From Siderastrea radians (lineage: Eukaryota; Cnidaria; Anthozoa; Scleractinia; Rhizangiidae): a DNA stretch of 64,000 bases. The notes beneath the pieces are model-generated. The model saw nothing but the letters and a program-made list of their open reading frames with translations, ran no database searches and was not told the origin of the DNA. Location: assembly GCA_964017195.1 (NCBI GenBank), contig OZ024896.1, positions 1,364,001 to 1,428,000 on the forward strand, written 5' to 3'. Position 1 is the first letter of the stretch. Each line of letters opens with the position of its first letter. Below, piece after piece: positions 10,773 to 24,129 of the stretch. The translations under genes were made by a program, and so were the position numbers.

Positions 10773-13176
10773 GAAACCTTTACAGCTCAAAAACTGACCC
10801 TCAAAATGAAAAGTATGATCACATCTTCTTCGAGGCTTCTACAAAAAAGAAGCTAAATCAAATTGAGCAGGATAGCTGCGAGGGTTCTTTGACGAGAGCA
10901 GAATGCCTAAAGGCACTTAAAGAAATGGATTCCAATAAAACACCGGGCTCTGACGGGTTACCTGCTGAATTTTATAAAATCTTTTGGAATGATATTGCTG
11001 ACTTCCTTCTTGGTTCAATCAATTATGCTTATAAAACAGGGCAACTATCCGTATCTCAGAAGCGTGGGATCGTTAAACTCATTCCAAAAAAAGATGCAGA
11101 GCCATATTATGTTAAAAACTGGCGTCCAATATCTCTGTTAAACTGCGACTACAAACTGGCTACGAAAGCTGTCGCTAATCGACTCAAACAAGTACTTCCT
11201 AAACTTATTGATAACGATCAGACCGGCTTTCGTAAAGGTAGATTTATAGGGGAGAATATCAGACTTATTGATAGTGTCATTAATTTTACATCTGCTAAAA
11301 ACATTCCTGGGCTTCTAGTTTTCCTTGATTTTGAGAAAGCCTTCGATACAGTAGAGAGGCCGTTCATACAGAAAACCTCTCAACACTTTAATTTTGGCCC
11401 ATCCATTATCAGCTGGATTAAGCTCTTTTATCATGATATAGAAACCTGTATCTTGAACAATGGCTGGTCTAGTAATTTTTTCAAACTAGAAAGAGGGGTA
11501 AGACAAGGCTGTCCGCTGTCACCTTATCTGTTCATTCTATGTGCAGAAGTCCTTGCGGACGCAATAAGAAATGACAATAACATCAAAGGTATAACAGTTG
11601 ATGGACAGGAAATTAAAATCAGTTTATATGCAGACGATACAACTCTTATTCATGGATCCAGGGCATCTTTCCAAAATTCACTGCAGGTATTAGAGCTTTT
11701 TAGTTTGATATCAGGTCTCCGATTAAATTATAAAAAACAGAAGTGCTGTGGATTGGCGCCAATACAGGTAGCGAAGAAAAATTGTGTCCTGAACATGATT
11801 TGAAATGGATGAAAAATAAAGTCAAAACTCTAGGTGTATGGCTCTCAACCGACCCAATAATAACGATGAAAGCTAACTATGATGAAAAGTGAACAAAACT
11901 CAAGGCAAGCTTGAGCTGCTGGGAACTGCGAAGATTAAGTCTACTTGGAAAAATCACAGTGTTAAAAAGCTTAAATTGTTTCTCAGCTCACGTAATTTTG
12001 TCACCTTTGCCAACAAACCAGTGTGCTGTTGACAAGATCAAGCGTGATGTAATGATCAGTGAATACGAAGATGGAGGACTAAAGATGATTGATATAAGAC
12101 TTTTCACCCAAGCCTTAAAACTAAACTGGGTGAAAAAGTACCTTGACACAGGAAATCATGCAAAATGGAAGCTGTTTTTCAATTTACAATTAAGAGACTT
12201 AGGAGGCGGTACTATCTTCAAAGGTAATCTGCACAAAAAGGATTTACTAGCCTACTTCAAGGTATCAGATGTTTTCTTGCAAGAAATTTTGCAAACCTGG
12301 TCAAATATTAACTACGTAGATAATATTTCTTCAAAGGAACAGTTACTTTCACAGTATCTCTGGCTAAACTCTCTCATTCGAGTCAATAATAAACCAATAC
12401 ACTATGCAGCATGGTCTTCTCAAGGAATACAGAATATTGGTCATTTGATGGAAAATGAGACTAGATTTCTATCCTTCTCTGAATTCAAAGAGCGCTATAA
12501 TATCAAGACAAACTTTCTATTTTTCTGTGGAGTAATATCAGCCATAAAACATTTGGTCATAACCTTTAAGAAAAACGCCTCTCACGAAAACACTAACTAT
12601 GAAAGTTTTCTTGATAAGTTTTTAAAGGCAAAAAATCCGAATAGAGCTGCATACAAAAAACTTGTAGAAAAGAAAGAAAAGCAGCCCGTTAACAGCCAAA
12701 CGAAATGGTCGGTGGGCTGCATGATAGAAGAAAATGAAACTATTGACTGGAAGACTGCTTCCAAGTTACCTTTTCAATGTACGAAAATATCAAAACTTCT
12801 TGTTTTTCAATTTAAACTCTTACACAGGAGACTGGCCACTAATAATTTCTTAAAAAAAATAAATCTAAACGACAATGACCTTTGCAGCTTCTGCCAACTC
12901 GAAGAGGAAACTCTTATTCATCTTTTCTGGAACTGTACGGTAACTTCCTCCTTTCGGGATTATTTTAAGCAATGGCTGCTCAATAATGAAACTTCTCTAC
13001 GTTCCCTTGAGTTAACGCCTTCCTTGGTTATACGTTTAAAGCCCCACCCATTTCTTCGCAAGTATTTCTACTTTTTATTCTTAGTCGCAAGACTTTACAT
13101 TTGGATCTGTAGAACACGATGTACTCGTCCTACGATAGACAATTTCCCCCTTTTCCTCTCACATTACAATCTTTGA
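10773..13176 (+). pseudogene. LINE ORF2 part 2: reverse transcriptase and C-terminus
   Basis: Picks up from CEAFY with RNLYSSKTD. Reverse transcriptase blocks follow: NKTPGSDGLPAEFYKIFW, NWRPISLLNCDYKLATKA, GLLVFLDFEKAFDTVE, GVRQGCPLSPYLFIL and YADDTTL. The frame shifts near 11735 and a TGA interrupts near 11890. The final frame (11911-13176) contains GGLKMIDI and a C-terminal CSFCQLEEETLIHLFWNC zinc-knuckle-like segment typical of L1/Tx1. Segments near 12030 look shortened. Confidence 0.75.
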
Positions 13177-14730
13177 AAGATATTTTTTCCTGCCTTTTGC
13201 GGATTGAGGACCACGTATGTGGACCGGTAGCTAGTCAGGGTACATGTAGTTCGAAAAGATAGCATCATAAGTTCAGTTTTTTGGGGAGGTTAATGTAAGC
13301 TAGTATTGTTGAAAGTAACGAATGTTATGTAATAACTATATGCTGTATTTTCTACTCTGTTGTACTGCTATATAGCATTTTCCGCTGTTTACTATCAATA
13401 AATTTATTTTAAAAATGTAAGTAAAATATAGTATGTAGGTATGGTATGTCAGTATTATGTAAGTGTTATGTTATCTATTAAGTTAGTATGTAACTAATGT
13501 TCGTTAAGTGAAGTGTAGTATATATTGTATGTATTATGTAAATATGATGACATGTAAGTTAGTACGTAAATATTATGTAAGTTATGTCTGTAAGTTAGTA
13601 TGTGAGACGTAATGCAAGTAAATAAAGCGTAAAAAAAAACGTACCAGCAAACAGTACATCGGAAACGGCCATGCTAGTAAAGTAGTAGTTTGTGCTGCTC
13701 CTCAACTTCTGTGTTTTAATAAAAGTGGTGATCACTAAAACAAAAAAACACTTGCACAATGTAAATGAAATTCACTTAATGAGAAGAGCTTGTTTTATTA
13801 CAATCACAGATTGAAAGGGATAGGATCACTGGCCAAAGAGACACCTTGTGTGGGACATAAAACTATGTACATCAGGTAAAACCACCCAATAGATTGAGAA
13901 ATATGTTTTGAGAACAAGATTAACAGGAAAAAGATTCACCTTTAATCCATCAAACTCTTTTCAAGTATGTCATCATACTGAAATGGTGGGGTTAGAGAAA
14001 CTGTGGTGCTGCATCGGTGGGGACGTGAAACACAAAATTGAAAGTTGGTGGCCAATTTACCTTATCAAGTCAGTTGATAAATCCAATTATTAGCACAAAT
14101 GGTGTTTTGTCATGAATGACAAATATTCCTGTGAATGTGCTCAATATTAATTTTAACATGGATAATATGAGTAATGCTTACAAATCCTTCGTATCCAATT
14201 GATAGAAGTTGATAGAGCAGTAAAATGACCCATCAGGTCAAAGAGATGTAGTCGTATAAAGAGGGGAGTCGTATCAATGGGTTTTAAGATAAGAAGCAGA
14301 CAGGATTTTTTTTCAGGCCAAAACGGTACTAGCCATAATAATGAGGTAGTTGTTTTTTGATAGAGTGGCTAAGATCCTTAGATGGGGTTCAACAGTATAG
14401 ATAGTATGAATTTACAACAAGAGTAATCTTTAATTGAGGCAGTCATTAAGGTGGTAAAAATAATATTGACTAATGACATTGACTGTAACAATGAAATCAG
14501 CTTTACCAACACCCATTTAATAAAACACTCTGTTGGGCCAACTGCTCATTGTTTGGACAATCTTCCAACCTTGCGCATTACCCTCTGACATACCAACTGC
14601 CGAAAGGGGTTGACTTACTAAATACATGTAACACTCTTGCCAGAAAGAGTTTCCCTTAAAGTTTTGTTTTAAGCCTTAGGCATTATATGCATGTATACTA
14701 GGCTTTTGATATACATGTACCAGCTGCTGG
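13177..14730. other. LINE 3' region, degenerate TATG-rich tract and repeat fragments
   Basis: 13177-13410 is likely LINE 3' UTR. 13410-13630 is a degenerate TATGTAAGTTAG-like tract. 13997-14084 is a repeat fragment that recurs at 53796-53877 with its second half inverted. No gene recognised. Confidence 0.5.
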
Positions 14731-14737
14731 AATAATG

Positions 14738-14774
<37 letters not shown>
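14731..14774. repeat. (AAT)n microsatellite
   Basis: About 14 uninterrupted or lightly interrupted AAT units. In this genome such tracts often mark LINE 3' ends, but no adjoining LINE body is recognised here. Confidence 0.85.
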
Positions 14775-15895
14775 TGATTACGTACAGCAGCAACAAGGGA
14801 ACCAATCAGAATACAGTCAAAATTCTTCTTGTGGCCACTCTCATAAGGGATGGTTCACAATTTATGTAGAGGTAGGGCTATGATGATTTTAGATTTTTTC
14901 CCTTGCATTTTTTGAAAGCCCTCCCCCCATTATTTGGTGTGTATTTTTCCCTGGCCCTCCTCATTGCATAACTCACAACCGTAGGCAAAATATCATGACC
15001 CCCCCCCCTCCTCCACCACCACCACCCAAAAAACCCTGATGACTAAAACAAGGCATTTTTAGTCTCACAATTAACCACATAATGACAATTGTTTAATAAG
15101 CAACACTAGTAATTAGTTTATTGAGAATGAAAAACTTAAATTTATCAAACTGATGATAAGCATAAATAAAAGGATACAGCTTACCGGTACATTCACCACA
15201 GTCTTCTAAACCAGCTAAAAATGGCCATTTAATTGGTTTGTTGAGGCATCATTCCATTAATATAATTTCACATGAAAAATACACACAGAATGCTCACATC
15301 ATACAAATAGAATTTAGCTTTCTAGAATACCTTAAGGACGTACAAATTAGGTTTAAAATATTATCTTGCAATGGTGTCAATTGTGGCCATTTTTAATGTG
15401 GTCTATACATGCTGTACAGCCAGTTATAAAGCAGCTAGTGGTTTGATAGCTTCACCAGCAATTGGAATATAAACGTAAGAACATGGACTCTCCTCTGCAG
15501 AGGTGCCCGCTGGTATCCCATTAATAAAATTTTAAATAAAAATTAAAAATTAATAGCGCAGGGGATGATGGGAAGAGTGAAAGGCACGGTCTCCCTCCTC
15601 TTTCCCCATCCCCACCTCTTAGAGATGCAAAGAGACCTCTGGAGAAAAGAGGAACACGGAATTATAAATAAATGTTCTGAGAAAGCAAGCATCAGCGTGA
15701 GTTTATTATTCATTGACATCGACTGTTACTTTGTATTTCTAAGCTCCAGCTATACTAGAACTTCATTTACAGATCCTTCTGCTAAATATTGGTAAACGGA
15801 TGGTGGCGGTTTTTTATTTATGGAATTTTTTTAATGGTCCCCCCTTATACCTTTTTTCACATTGAGAGAAATTTTCGATAGCCCCCCCCCCCCCC
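14775..15895. other. No gene seen; AT-rich with C-rich runs
   Basis: Unique-looking AT-rich sequence with cytosine homopolymers at about 15000 and 15882. Short open frames show no recognisable domain. Confidence 0.4.
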
Positions 15896-15899
15896 AAAC

Positions 15900-16640
15900 C
15901 TACATGTTGATACGTGAGTGTAGTGAGCCGGGTATATATATGGAGCAGGCGATTTGCAGCTTGCCACACTCGGCTTGTCACGTAACAATGCAAAAAAAAC
16001 TAAAAACCACCATAGCCCCCCTCTACATAAATTATGAACCCTCCCTAAGAGAACAGCTCTAGTTACAACAAGCATAGTGAAACCCCGTTTGAATTGTCAC
16101 TTAAACTCTGTAATGAAAAGCTCTCATAAGCAATTGTTCCCGTAACCAACTGCGACCACTTTGTTGAATTTCTGACTGGTCTTATTCTTTGTTTCTTATA
16201 ATTGCTTGAAGATGACCACTCAGTCAACACTTAAATAAAACTACTCACTTCTTGAGCTAATTCAGAGTAATACATAGCATAAGTGCTAATGGTTGTTGAC
16301 TTGTACATGTACATGTACAGTGTATATAAGCAATCCTCTTCTATAAAAAAATATTTAATATTTACATACAAATCTACAGTACTATTGGTGACCATCAAAA
16401 GCTCTCATAAGCGACCACCCTCCATTGTTTCACCATGTGGTTCTTTTACAAGAGCCCCTTCTCGTTAGACTTTCCTTTCCGACTACCCTTTCCGCTCAGG
16501 GTAGTCGAGCGAAACAAGCGAGCAAGAGTGGACGAAAATAGCCTGCTGCATTGTTACGTGACAAGCCGAGTGTAGCAAGCTGCAAATCCCCTGCTGCATT
16601 GATACACCCGGCTCACTACACTCACGTATCAACATGGCAG
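15900..16640. mobile_element. Foldback/MITE-like element
   Basis: The segment 15902-15996 (GTTGATACGTGAGTGTAGTG … CGGCTTGTCACGTAACAATG) is the reverse complement of 16551-16640 with a few mismatches, giving arms of about 90 bp around a 550-bp core. The core has no transposase. The exact outer ends and TSD were not resolved. Confidence 0.6.
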
Positions 16641-17235
16641 ACAATTTTTCGCGTGTCACGTAACAATTCGTGCTTGCTTGCTTGTTCGTTTTGCATGACT
16701 ATCCCTGAGTGGAAAGAGAGACTGCTCGTAGTCTACTTCTGGTAATTAAGCGACCAGCTCTGGTTGCAACCACTTTTCTGAATTCTCGAGGTGGTCGCTT
16801 ATGAGAGCTTTGATTGTAATGAAACCTGTAATATTCACAGTAGATTATATCTATGAAAAGCAGTGACATGACTTCTTGTGCAATTTGAGATAAGATTGGC
16901 GATATTCCTAAAAAAAATTGTGGTTCTCAAATTGTCTGGGAGATGTTGCAGCTCTTACAAGGTCTTCTCTGATTTGCTGAGAAAACAATACACCAGACAA
17001 CAAAACAATGGACCCTAGCCCTGAAAACAATAGAGCTGCGTGATACCAAGGTCCAATGAAATTAGAGGTTGTTAAGAGCTGCGGGGCTACTCAATTGTCT
17101 TACACCGTTTGCATTTAATTACTGTAGCTTCTTACACAAACATAAATGCAAACTTACAAGAAGACTTGTTCTCCATGTTTGCTGGAGCCTATCGATTGTC
17201 CACAATCAATAACGTTCCCTTATGTACCGGTCAAA
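16641..17235. other. No gene seen
   Basis: Unique-looking sequence with scattered copies of a short 'gctctcataagcgaccac'-type motif that also occurs near 16110 and 16400. No domain found. Confidence 0.35.
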
Positions 17236-17905
17236 TTGAAGCTTCAACATCCCCCCCTGGGCATACCCCAGGCATTTGACTGTGCATCATGCATGGAGAG
17301 GGGGGAATTTGAACGTTGCCTTGGAAGGCTGGTGAATTTGAACCAAATTTATCTCTTGTTCTAGCCTAATACGCCTGTGAGTTTTTTCGTTTTTTACAGG
17401 GTTTGATGGATTTCTAGGATAGAATTTCGCCTTTGTTAGTGAATAACTCTCTCAAAATGGTCTTTAACCCTTTCACTGCCAGAGTCAGTTATGGAGACAT
17501 TTAAGGTGCTTCTAACGTTTCAGTCTGTGGATGAAATCCTGTGGTGTGACCATTGAAATGAAACCTCCTCAGCAGTACTTTCACATGGTACTATTTATAT
17601 TGAAGTATTTTACAAAATGAAATTTGAAATTTGTCTTAAATTTTGATTTTAGGCACTCTTGGGAGTAAAAGATTTAAAAGAAGTTTGGAGGTGTCTTTGC
17701 GGCATATCTCTCTCTGAAAACCGTGAACAGTGTTTGCTTGAAGACGAAATTTGTCTTTGAGGAGAGGTATTTCAGTACTAATTGGTGGGGAATTTGAACG
17801 GCTTTTTTGCCCCGAAGGGAGGAATTTGAACAAGCCAATCGTCAAAAGTTCAAATGCCCGGGGGGGAGGGGGGAGGATGTTGAAGCTTCAATTTGGCTGG
17901 TACAT
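17236..17905. repeat. Inverted-repeat fragment with C-rich ends
   Basis: TTGAAGCTTCAACATCC… with GGGCAT…TTTGA at 17236-17282 is mirrored by TCAAATGCCCGG…GGATGTTGAAGCTTCAA at 17849-17900. The phrase GGGAATTTGAAC recurs inside. It looks like a nonautonomous DNA element, but the TSD could not be fixed. Confidence 0.5.
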
Positions 17906-18586
17906 TATATTACGCCCTTTCGACCTAGAAAAGCCCAAGATGATATTAATAGGATCAACAGTCAAATACAAAATAAAGTAGTTTGTTAACTTACCAGTTT
18001 CAACGGCGATACACTGATGAATTCCCTTTTTTTTCTCGGATAAGACATGTGGACTTTTGCTGAAGACCGGGGCTGATGATCCAAGTCGAAACGAGGGCTA
18101 CCCGTATAGCTTCCATTTTGCTAAAACTGCCCTGTGGGAAAGACTATTTTCGTACGCTGAGTGAACCCTGATACATCCAAAAGTAAGAACCAGCGCCGTC
18201 TTCGTTTTACGAGGAACAAGGAACGTACAAAACTATAAAATATACCAATAGCCATAGCCCTTGCCTTCACAACAGTGCAACTCCGCGCCAAAATTCATAA
18301 AGTCCCGCGCTGTGTTCGCCCGTGGTACTTTTGGACAGTTGTAGTTGTCATAGGAGTGTGAAATTTCCGGACATCCCCGGGGCCAGGCAAATCGAAGGAA
18401 TCGGTGGCATGAATTTGTTAGTATTCACAGAATAGGTTTAACTTGATTTTTCCTTCTTGAAAAAAGGATAGGGAAGTTTGTTCAACTCGCGAAAATTCGT
18501 GAAAGCCGTTGTTGAATTATACTATGCGCGCACAGCCCGAATTGGTAGGCGGTTATTTCAAGTTGAAATGGAAGGACTTCGTTTTA
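17906..18586. other. No gene seen
   Basis: Mixed-composition sequence with no recognised domain, RNA or repeat boundary up to the TTAA element. Confidence 0.35.
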
Positions 18587-18590
18587 TTAA

Positions 18591-20055
18591 CCGGCCGTCG
18601 CCATGATGGCGACCGCCGGTTTATAAAATGGACACGGTTTTTCCAGGAAGCAAGTTGGCTTAACATACGAAGAAAGTGCTGTAAAGCTTGTGGTACGGGT
18701 ACTCAAGAGCGGTACTGTCTTATATAAGACGCATGCGCGTATAAGTCTTCTGAATGTTACCTTCCTATGTTTGTCTTTTAATTTACAGTATTTAAGATAT
18801 GAACGGCGAAGGGTTGTTAAGTTTGGGGTTTTTTGTATTTGTCTTGTATAACGCATGCGCAATTGAGTAAAGGAGCTAATATGATTGAATGCGAAATTGG
18901 CTGTGTTGTCTGATCTAGTTAGTGGTTATGGTGAAAATTTTTTTAGCGCAGGAGTTTTTTATTGGGATTGACATTTTGAGGGGTGTAAAAATGTGGGAGT
19001 CAGAAGGATTTGTGAATGTCGGGAGCATATCACGCTTCTGTGAGTGTGATTTGCTTTGAAAGTTGCGTTTTGTATAGGAGCGGTGTAATATTGTGCTGCG
19101 TGAGAGGCGGTTTCCCTTGGCGTTTTATGGGGGGGGTGGTTGCGAAGTGGATTGTAAGGTTTCTGATTGGCTAACTTGTATTTCGCAGCGGACAAAAAGG
19201 ACAGTTGCGTTTTGCCGGCGTGGGCTAGGAAGAGAAGGAATTGGTACTAGTATGATGATGCAATATTAGTTGATTGCACCGTCAGTACATGATAGTTCTT
19301 GTGAACGGAGAGAGATGAGTGTTTATTTGAGGCGACAAGTTGATAAGAAGGAATCGTCATTAATAAGGAGATCAATTAATAAGGCAGGTGTTACGAGTCT
19401 TTTCGCATTGAAAGAACGAAAATATCTGAATATTATCGACGGATTTGTGTAGATTGCGTGTGGTGTTCGCTAAAGGCTACGAGCAGTCTCTCTTTCCGTT
19501 CAGAGATAGTGAAGGAAAAGAAAAACGAGCGAGTGAGCGCGAAATCGATTGCGGCTCGACAGGTGCTTTAGCTTTCAAAGACGTGGGCGACTTTCGTCCC
19601 CGCTCGCTTGTTTACTTTTGCAAGGGGATTCCCGGGTTAGCAAACCGGATTTAAACATCACGTTATGAGATATGGCTTGACGTGCCCCATACTCTGACGA
19701 TCTGCTCGAGCTCGTGTCTATCAAACGTTATATTTTGATTCTACTGCTATGTTCACTGTTTGTATTTAAGGTCTAGGCACAACAGTAAATACTTCGTCGT
19801 CCCGGTGTGAGCATTCTCAGTTGTGGACGAATTTATATCGACATCAACGTTTGAATGAATTTGCGTTTTTCAGCACAAATAAAAGCGATAAGAAAGATAA
19901 GCTGAGTCATCAGAGTTTAAACATTACGTCATCCAGTAACGTTATAGTCAAAATATTGTGCCACACAATCACACTTTTCGTCACGCCGGTTCGTATAAAT
20001 AGGGGATCGCGCTAATATTTGTGAAACTGGGGGGGGGGAGGGTCCGAATGGCCGG
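18591..20055. mobile_element. TTAA-flanked nonautonomous element, copy A (uninterrupted)
   Basis: Starts CCGGCCGTCGCC and ends GGCCGG, with TTAA at both sides (18587-18590 and 20056-20059), the signature of piggyBac-type insertion. Copy B at 25921-51179 shares the full length, including the same terminal TTAA, but is interrupted by the Polinton and a Tc1-like element. At 18655-18670 copy A reads GTTGGCTTAACATACG, which is the empty form of the Polinton target. No transposase open frame is seen. Confidence 0.75.
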
Positions 20056-20059
20056 TTAA

Positions 20060-22139
20060 AATGCCCAGAGGGCTTTCTTGTTTTGTAAGAAAATGGTAGA
20101 AAATAGCGAAGTTCATCTTGCGAAAGCAGTTCAGAGAGGTCAGAATCAAGAGCCAGAAGCCGGCAGGTCTGCAAGAAAGTGTTTCACAATGTTCTGGCGA
20201 CTCCATGTTTGACACTGGAACATGGAACAACCAATGTAGACTTTCAAGGTTAGTGTAAATTGTGTTCCATGACATCGCCCAGAATGCCGCGACACATCCG
20301 GGACTTTTACGCCCTTTCTCGCGCGAACATTTGAAAGCTCGTTAGCGAAAGTACACAAAATAACAAAGAAAGTTGGGCAAAACCAGTCAGCACCACTCGG
20401 AAGTTTTAATTTTACGGGAAAACGGTTAAGTTTACTGGTTAGCGTTCATATGGCTTTTGTAGAAGGGATGTTAATGAAGCAAATGCGACTGTTTTTAGGT
20501 GTGTAGCTGTTTGGGAAGCATTATCGTTTTCGACCTCAGTAAAGTGTGAGAAACTGATAATAACACCAGAATTCCGCAAAAAAAATCCAAAAAAAAGACA
20601 CACACACGTGTTTTCGCGATCGCTGTGTGTTACGCAGATGTTACGTCTCCACGATAACTGCGATCATAAACAGCTTAAGGAACACCTCGCACATATTGAC
20701 CACGCATAGAAGCATATTCCCCTTTCTAGTATGATCGAGATGATTATTGGCGTAAATAAAAACCTTTTAAATGCTTTGTTCACGCAAAAGCATTATTTTA
20801 ATAGACACCAGCGGGCGCTTGTTTATTTATGATCACACGATAAAGAAAGTAAGGCTTGTTTATTTCACTTTTCTCTGTGTCTTCCTGTATTGATAAGATT
20901 ATTTTGGTAAACTGAAGTCCTCAGGACTTCAGTTAAGCGGTGCTAAGGGAGTGAGCGTAATTTCCAATAACCGCGATCCGCTTGTAAAGTCATGAAATGA
21001 CGCGCGTCAAAATTTGTCGCGCACCGGTCTAGTCGCACGTGGTTTAATTCTTCGCGCTGAAGTGATTCATGAAGCGCGATGAAGCTCGCTAGACACAAAC
21101 AGGCCTGTAGACAAACAGGGCAAATGATTTTTTGCAAAGCGTGAGTCAAATTTTTGGCCCTTTTAAGTCGCGCGTGGCTAACCTTTCACGCTTCAAGCTC
21201 GCTAGTCAACACACATACCGACAGCCCGGGGTTTTTTGCGAATGCAATTCCTGCAAAGCGTGAGAAATAATTTTTGGCGCTTCTCTCGTGGCGGGCAGGT
21301 AATGCTTCGCGCTGGCCTCAACCGCTTTAAAACCGCTTGGTTTGCATAAACTATTTCAGATAACGTTTAGACAGTCCATGATAAAATTTGCTCGCGAACT
21401 CTTTGACGAATCTCTCTATTCAAAAGGTTTGAATAGAGAGCGCGGCCTAATTAGGGCCCAATTGTTCACTTTCTCGCACCTTGAAATTTGCTTCACACTC
21501 CCAACCGTTTGATTGACAGCAGTGGAATCGCGAAGAGACTCGAGGTATTCCCAAAGGCAAGGTCTTCTGACCAATCACAGCCGACTTGTTCTGAACATGC
21601 AAATTATTATGCCGCGCGTCCTAAAATCAGGCGCTGTAAGTACATGTCGCAAAAGACAATAGCATTCTGGGCGATGATTTCGAATTCCCGTAACCTCAAA
21701 CGGTTTCTTTTAAAAACCAGAGTAAGTCATTAATACTCAACAAATTGTACAGCTCGCTACTTGCGTTTTAAACAAGCGATGATTCGGTGCAACTACAGGA
21801 CGTGTGAATTACGGTATGAGCGTTGGCGTACGTGCATACATGTACAGTTTTTATGCGAGCATTTGTATAAGACCCCTTCCATTGGCAGGCTAACAGAGAG
21901 TATTAAGACTTAATGTGAAAAAAAAACTCGCGTTTTAGCGTTGTTAAGCCTTTCATTTAGACTGAATATTACAAAGTACTCCTCGGTTACTGTTTGCCAG
22001 GCACAATATTATATGTTTTGAATTATCATGTTTACACATTATTTTAATTTCATATTGTGAGATCTTTATGCCTTAAGAACTGCCTTAAGAAATTAGTTCT
22101 TAGTTTTGAGGGGTTCTTTTAAAGCATTTTGTATGAACC
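20060..22139. other. No gene seen; palindromes and a degenerate tandem repeat
   Basis: Includes a near-perfect palindrome at 20910-20934 (12-bp arms around AAGTCCTCAGGACTT), degenerate direct repeats around GCAAAGCGTGAG at 21131-21310, and a hairpin at about 21410-21440 (CTCTCTATTCAAA/TTTGAATAGAGAG). No protein domain recognised. Confidence 0.45.
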
Positions 22140-22148
22140 GATTTTACT

Positions 22149-23287
22149 TAGCCTGCGAGCAGGCTCACTAAGTGTGTTATTCGCGCAAGTATTTTGGCGC
22201 CGGAAGTCGGCGAGTGAAGTGAGCCGGCGAGAGGAATGGGGCGAGGAAAAGTGAGCCTGCACAAAAGCCGTTGAAATTTGAATTCCACCCCTGTGAGGTG
22301 ACAAGTCTCAACTGTCAAGGTATCAAATATCTAACCAATACAAGCGAAGCAAAATCTAAACAAACACAACAGCAGATTTTCACACATTGAGAGGATGGAG
22401 TTCTTTAAGAATGTGCCAGAATAGCGCAAAAGAAAATTATAAACACAGTTGACAATTTTCGCCACGTTTAAATGTGTTCTACTCTAAACCATTATGGAAC
22501 TAGGAATCCTCAAGAAATCAAATCGCAAAGGCATCTGTGCTGATGACTCAGAATCGATGCGCAAGAACACATAAGAAGTTAAAAATATCGAACTCCAGGG
22601 ACATGAAACTTGCAGTTACAAAGAGTATAGAGCCGCTACCGCAGAAGACTTCACCCTTACATGATGCGTTGCAAACATCTGTAAACAGGAACAAGCAATA
22701 CCATCTTCCCACAATAACAAGTAACCAATCTCGGTGTAACAAAGACTGCAAGATAATGCCCATTGCATGGTCAAATAAAAATTGATGGTACAGATCCTGT
22801 CATTTCGGAGATCCCAAGAAGAGAAGCTTGAAAACTACCACGCACTAAAAGCAGGCTGCAATAACCGAAATAAACATGGCCAATATTCTAAAAAATGACA
22901 CAAAACTGCAATCGCTAGCCAAAGGCAACCAGCTGAGTCACATTAAGAGACTGAATTGATTGAAAAACCGATAGACTCTGAGCAGTCCTCCTATTTTCCT
23001 TCTTGCTAAAACTAGGAGAAGAAAGAGACTGTTCCCAGTCTGAAGGCAACAAACAATAGCACCACCTTGCTTGTTATTTGTCACAATAATAAAGTCTGTC
23101 ATCGCGTGTCATTTCAAACTAATCAGAATGCTGCGTTCGTGGACAAACAAGGAGAATTCAAAATTCAATGGCTTTTGTGCAGGCTCACTTTTCCTCGCCC
23201 CATTCTCGCCGGCTCGCTTCGCACTCCAACTTCCGCCGCCAAGATACTCGCGCGAATAACACACTAAGTGAGCCTGCTCGCAGGCTA
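22149..23287. mobile_element. MULE-like MITE, 1.14 kb, 9-bp TSD
   Basis: TIRs of about 140 bp begin TAGCCTGCGAGCAGGCTCAC at 22149 and are mirrored at the right end (…GTGAGCCTGCTCGCAGGCTA to 23287). A 9-bp duplication GATTTTACT flanks it (22140-22148 and 23288-23296). Long TIRs with a 9-bp TSD fit the Mutator superfamily. There is no transposase. The outermost 16 bases themselves form a small palindrome (GCCTGCGAGCAGGC). Confidence 0.8.
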
Positions 23288-23296
23288 GATTTTACT

Positions 23297-24110
23297 TAGC
23301 TTTGTATATACTTAATGTTAGTTTTTATTATTTTTCACAACCCCACAAGCTGCAGAGCTTTGATTTTCATCGTGTTGAAATAAAGACTGTCTGTCTGTCT
23401 ATCTGTTATTCTTGGTACAGTTTGAATTATCATTAGTGAAAAAAAAATGGGGCTTGATCCTATCATATTGAATCAAAACAAATCAGGTTTCTTTCACAGG
23501 ATCCAAAATTTATGTAAGCCACAAACTTTTGACTCCATCACGGAATCTTTATCAAGTTGAATTATCATGTTTATACACTAAATTTCATAATGTGAGATCT
23601 TTATGCTTAGTACAGTTTGCAAGTGATGGCACTTTCGGCAGATCTTCAAGCGCTGTACCATTGCGAGTGATCACATTCGCACCAGTTGATTAAATAATGT
23701 GTTTTGGCATTGTTTTGCATTATTGTGTTTACACATTTGCTTTCACAAGATGAGGTAGTAAGTAATGGCTTGTGCTGCTGCATGCCGTTGTTGCCATGTT
23801 TTTTCTCCTTAAGACTGCCTAGTGGTTGCAAACTGAACTGCAAATTTGTCTTGATTCCAGTTGTAACCCTTCTTTGTTTTATATGATAAATTTATAGTCA
23901 ATGACTAGCGAGACAAAAGAAAAAAAAGATAGAAAAAATGGACAAGACAAACCTAATAGACATGTGACACCACTAAATACTGCTGTTCTCTGTTTCAGGA
24001 GAAAAGACTGAGGTGGCAATAGCAATATTGCCACTGCTATATGGTAAAGGCTGGAACATGCAAACACAAGGAATTTGTGGAGTATCTTGGGGGGCTGGCT
24101 TATACGCCGG
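23297..24110. other. No gene seen
   Basis: Contains a short TCTG-rich run near 23390 and a phrase shared with 22020-22070 (AATTATCATGTTTA…TGTGAGATCTTTATGC recurs near 23560-23605). No open frame of interest. Confidence 0.4.
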
Positions 24111-24129
24111 TGTTTATGGTGTATTGGTT

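Larger units (their letters stand above)
7971..13176 (+). mobile_element. Tx1/L1-like LINE, split by a nested LINE
   Basis: The body of a non-LTR retrotransposon ORF2: apurinic endonuclease domain, linker, reverse transcriptase and a C-terminal Cys/His segment. It is interrupted at 9193/10773 by a second LINE, and has frameshifts near 8305 and 11735 and an in-frame stop near 11890, so it is dead. The reverse transcriptase style (NWRPISLLNCDYK, GFRKGRFIGENIR, RQGCPLSPYLF, YADDT) and linker (EGEKNRKYFLNLEKR) match the Tx1 branch of L1. A 3' UTR probably runs to about 13410. No ORF1 is recognised upstream. Confidence 0.8.
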
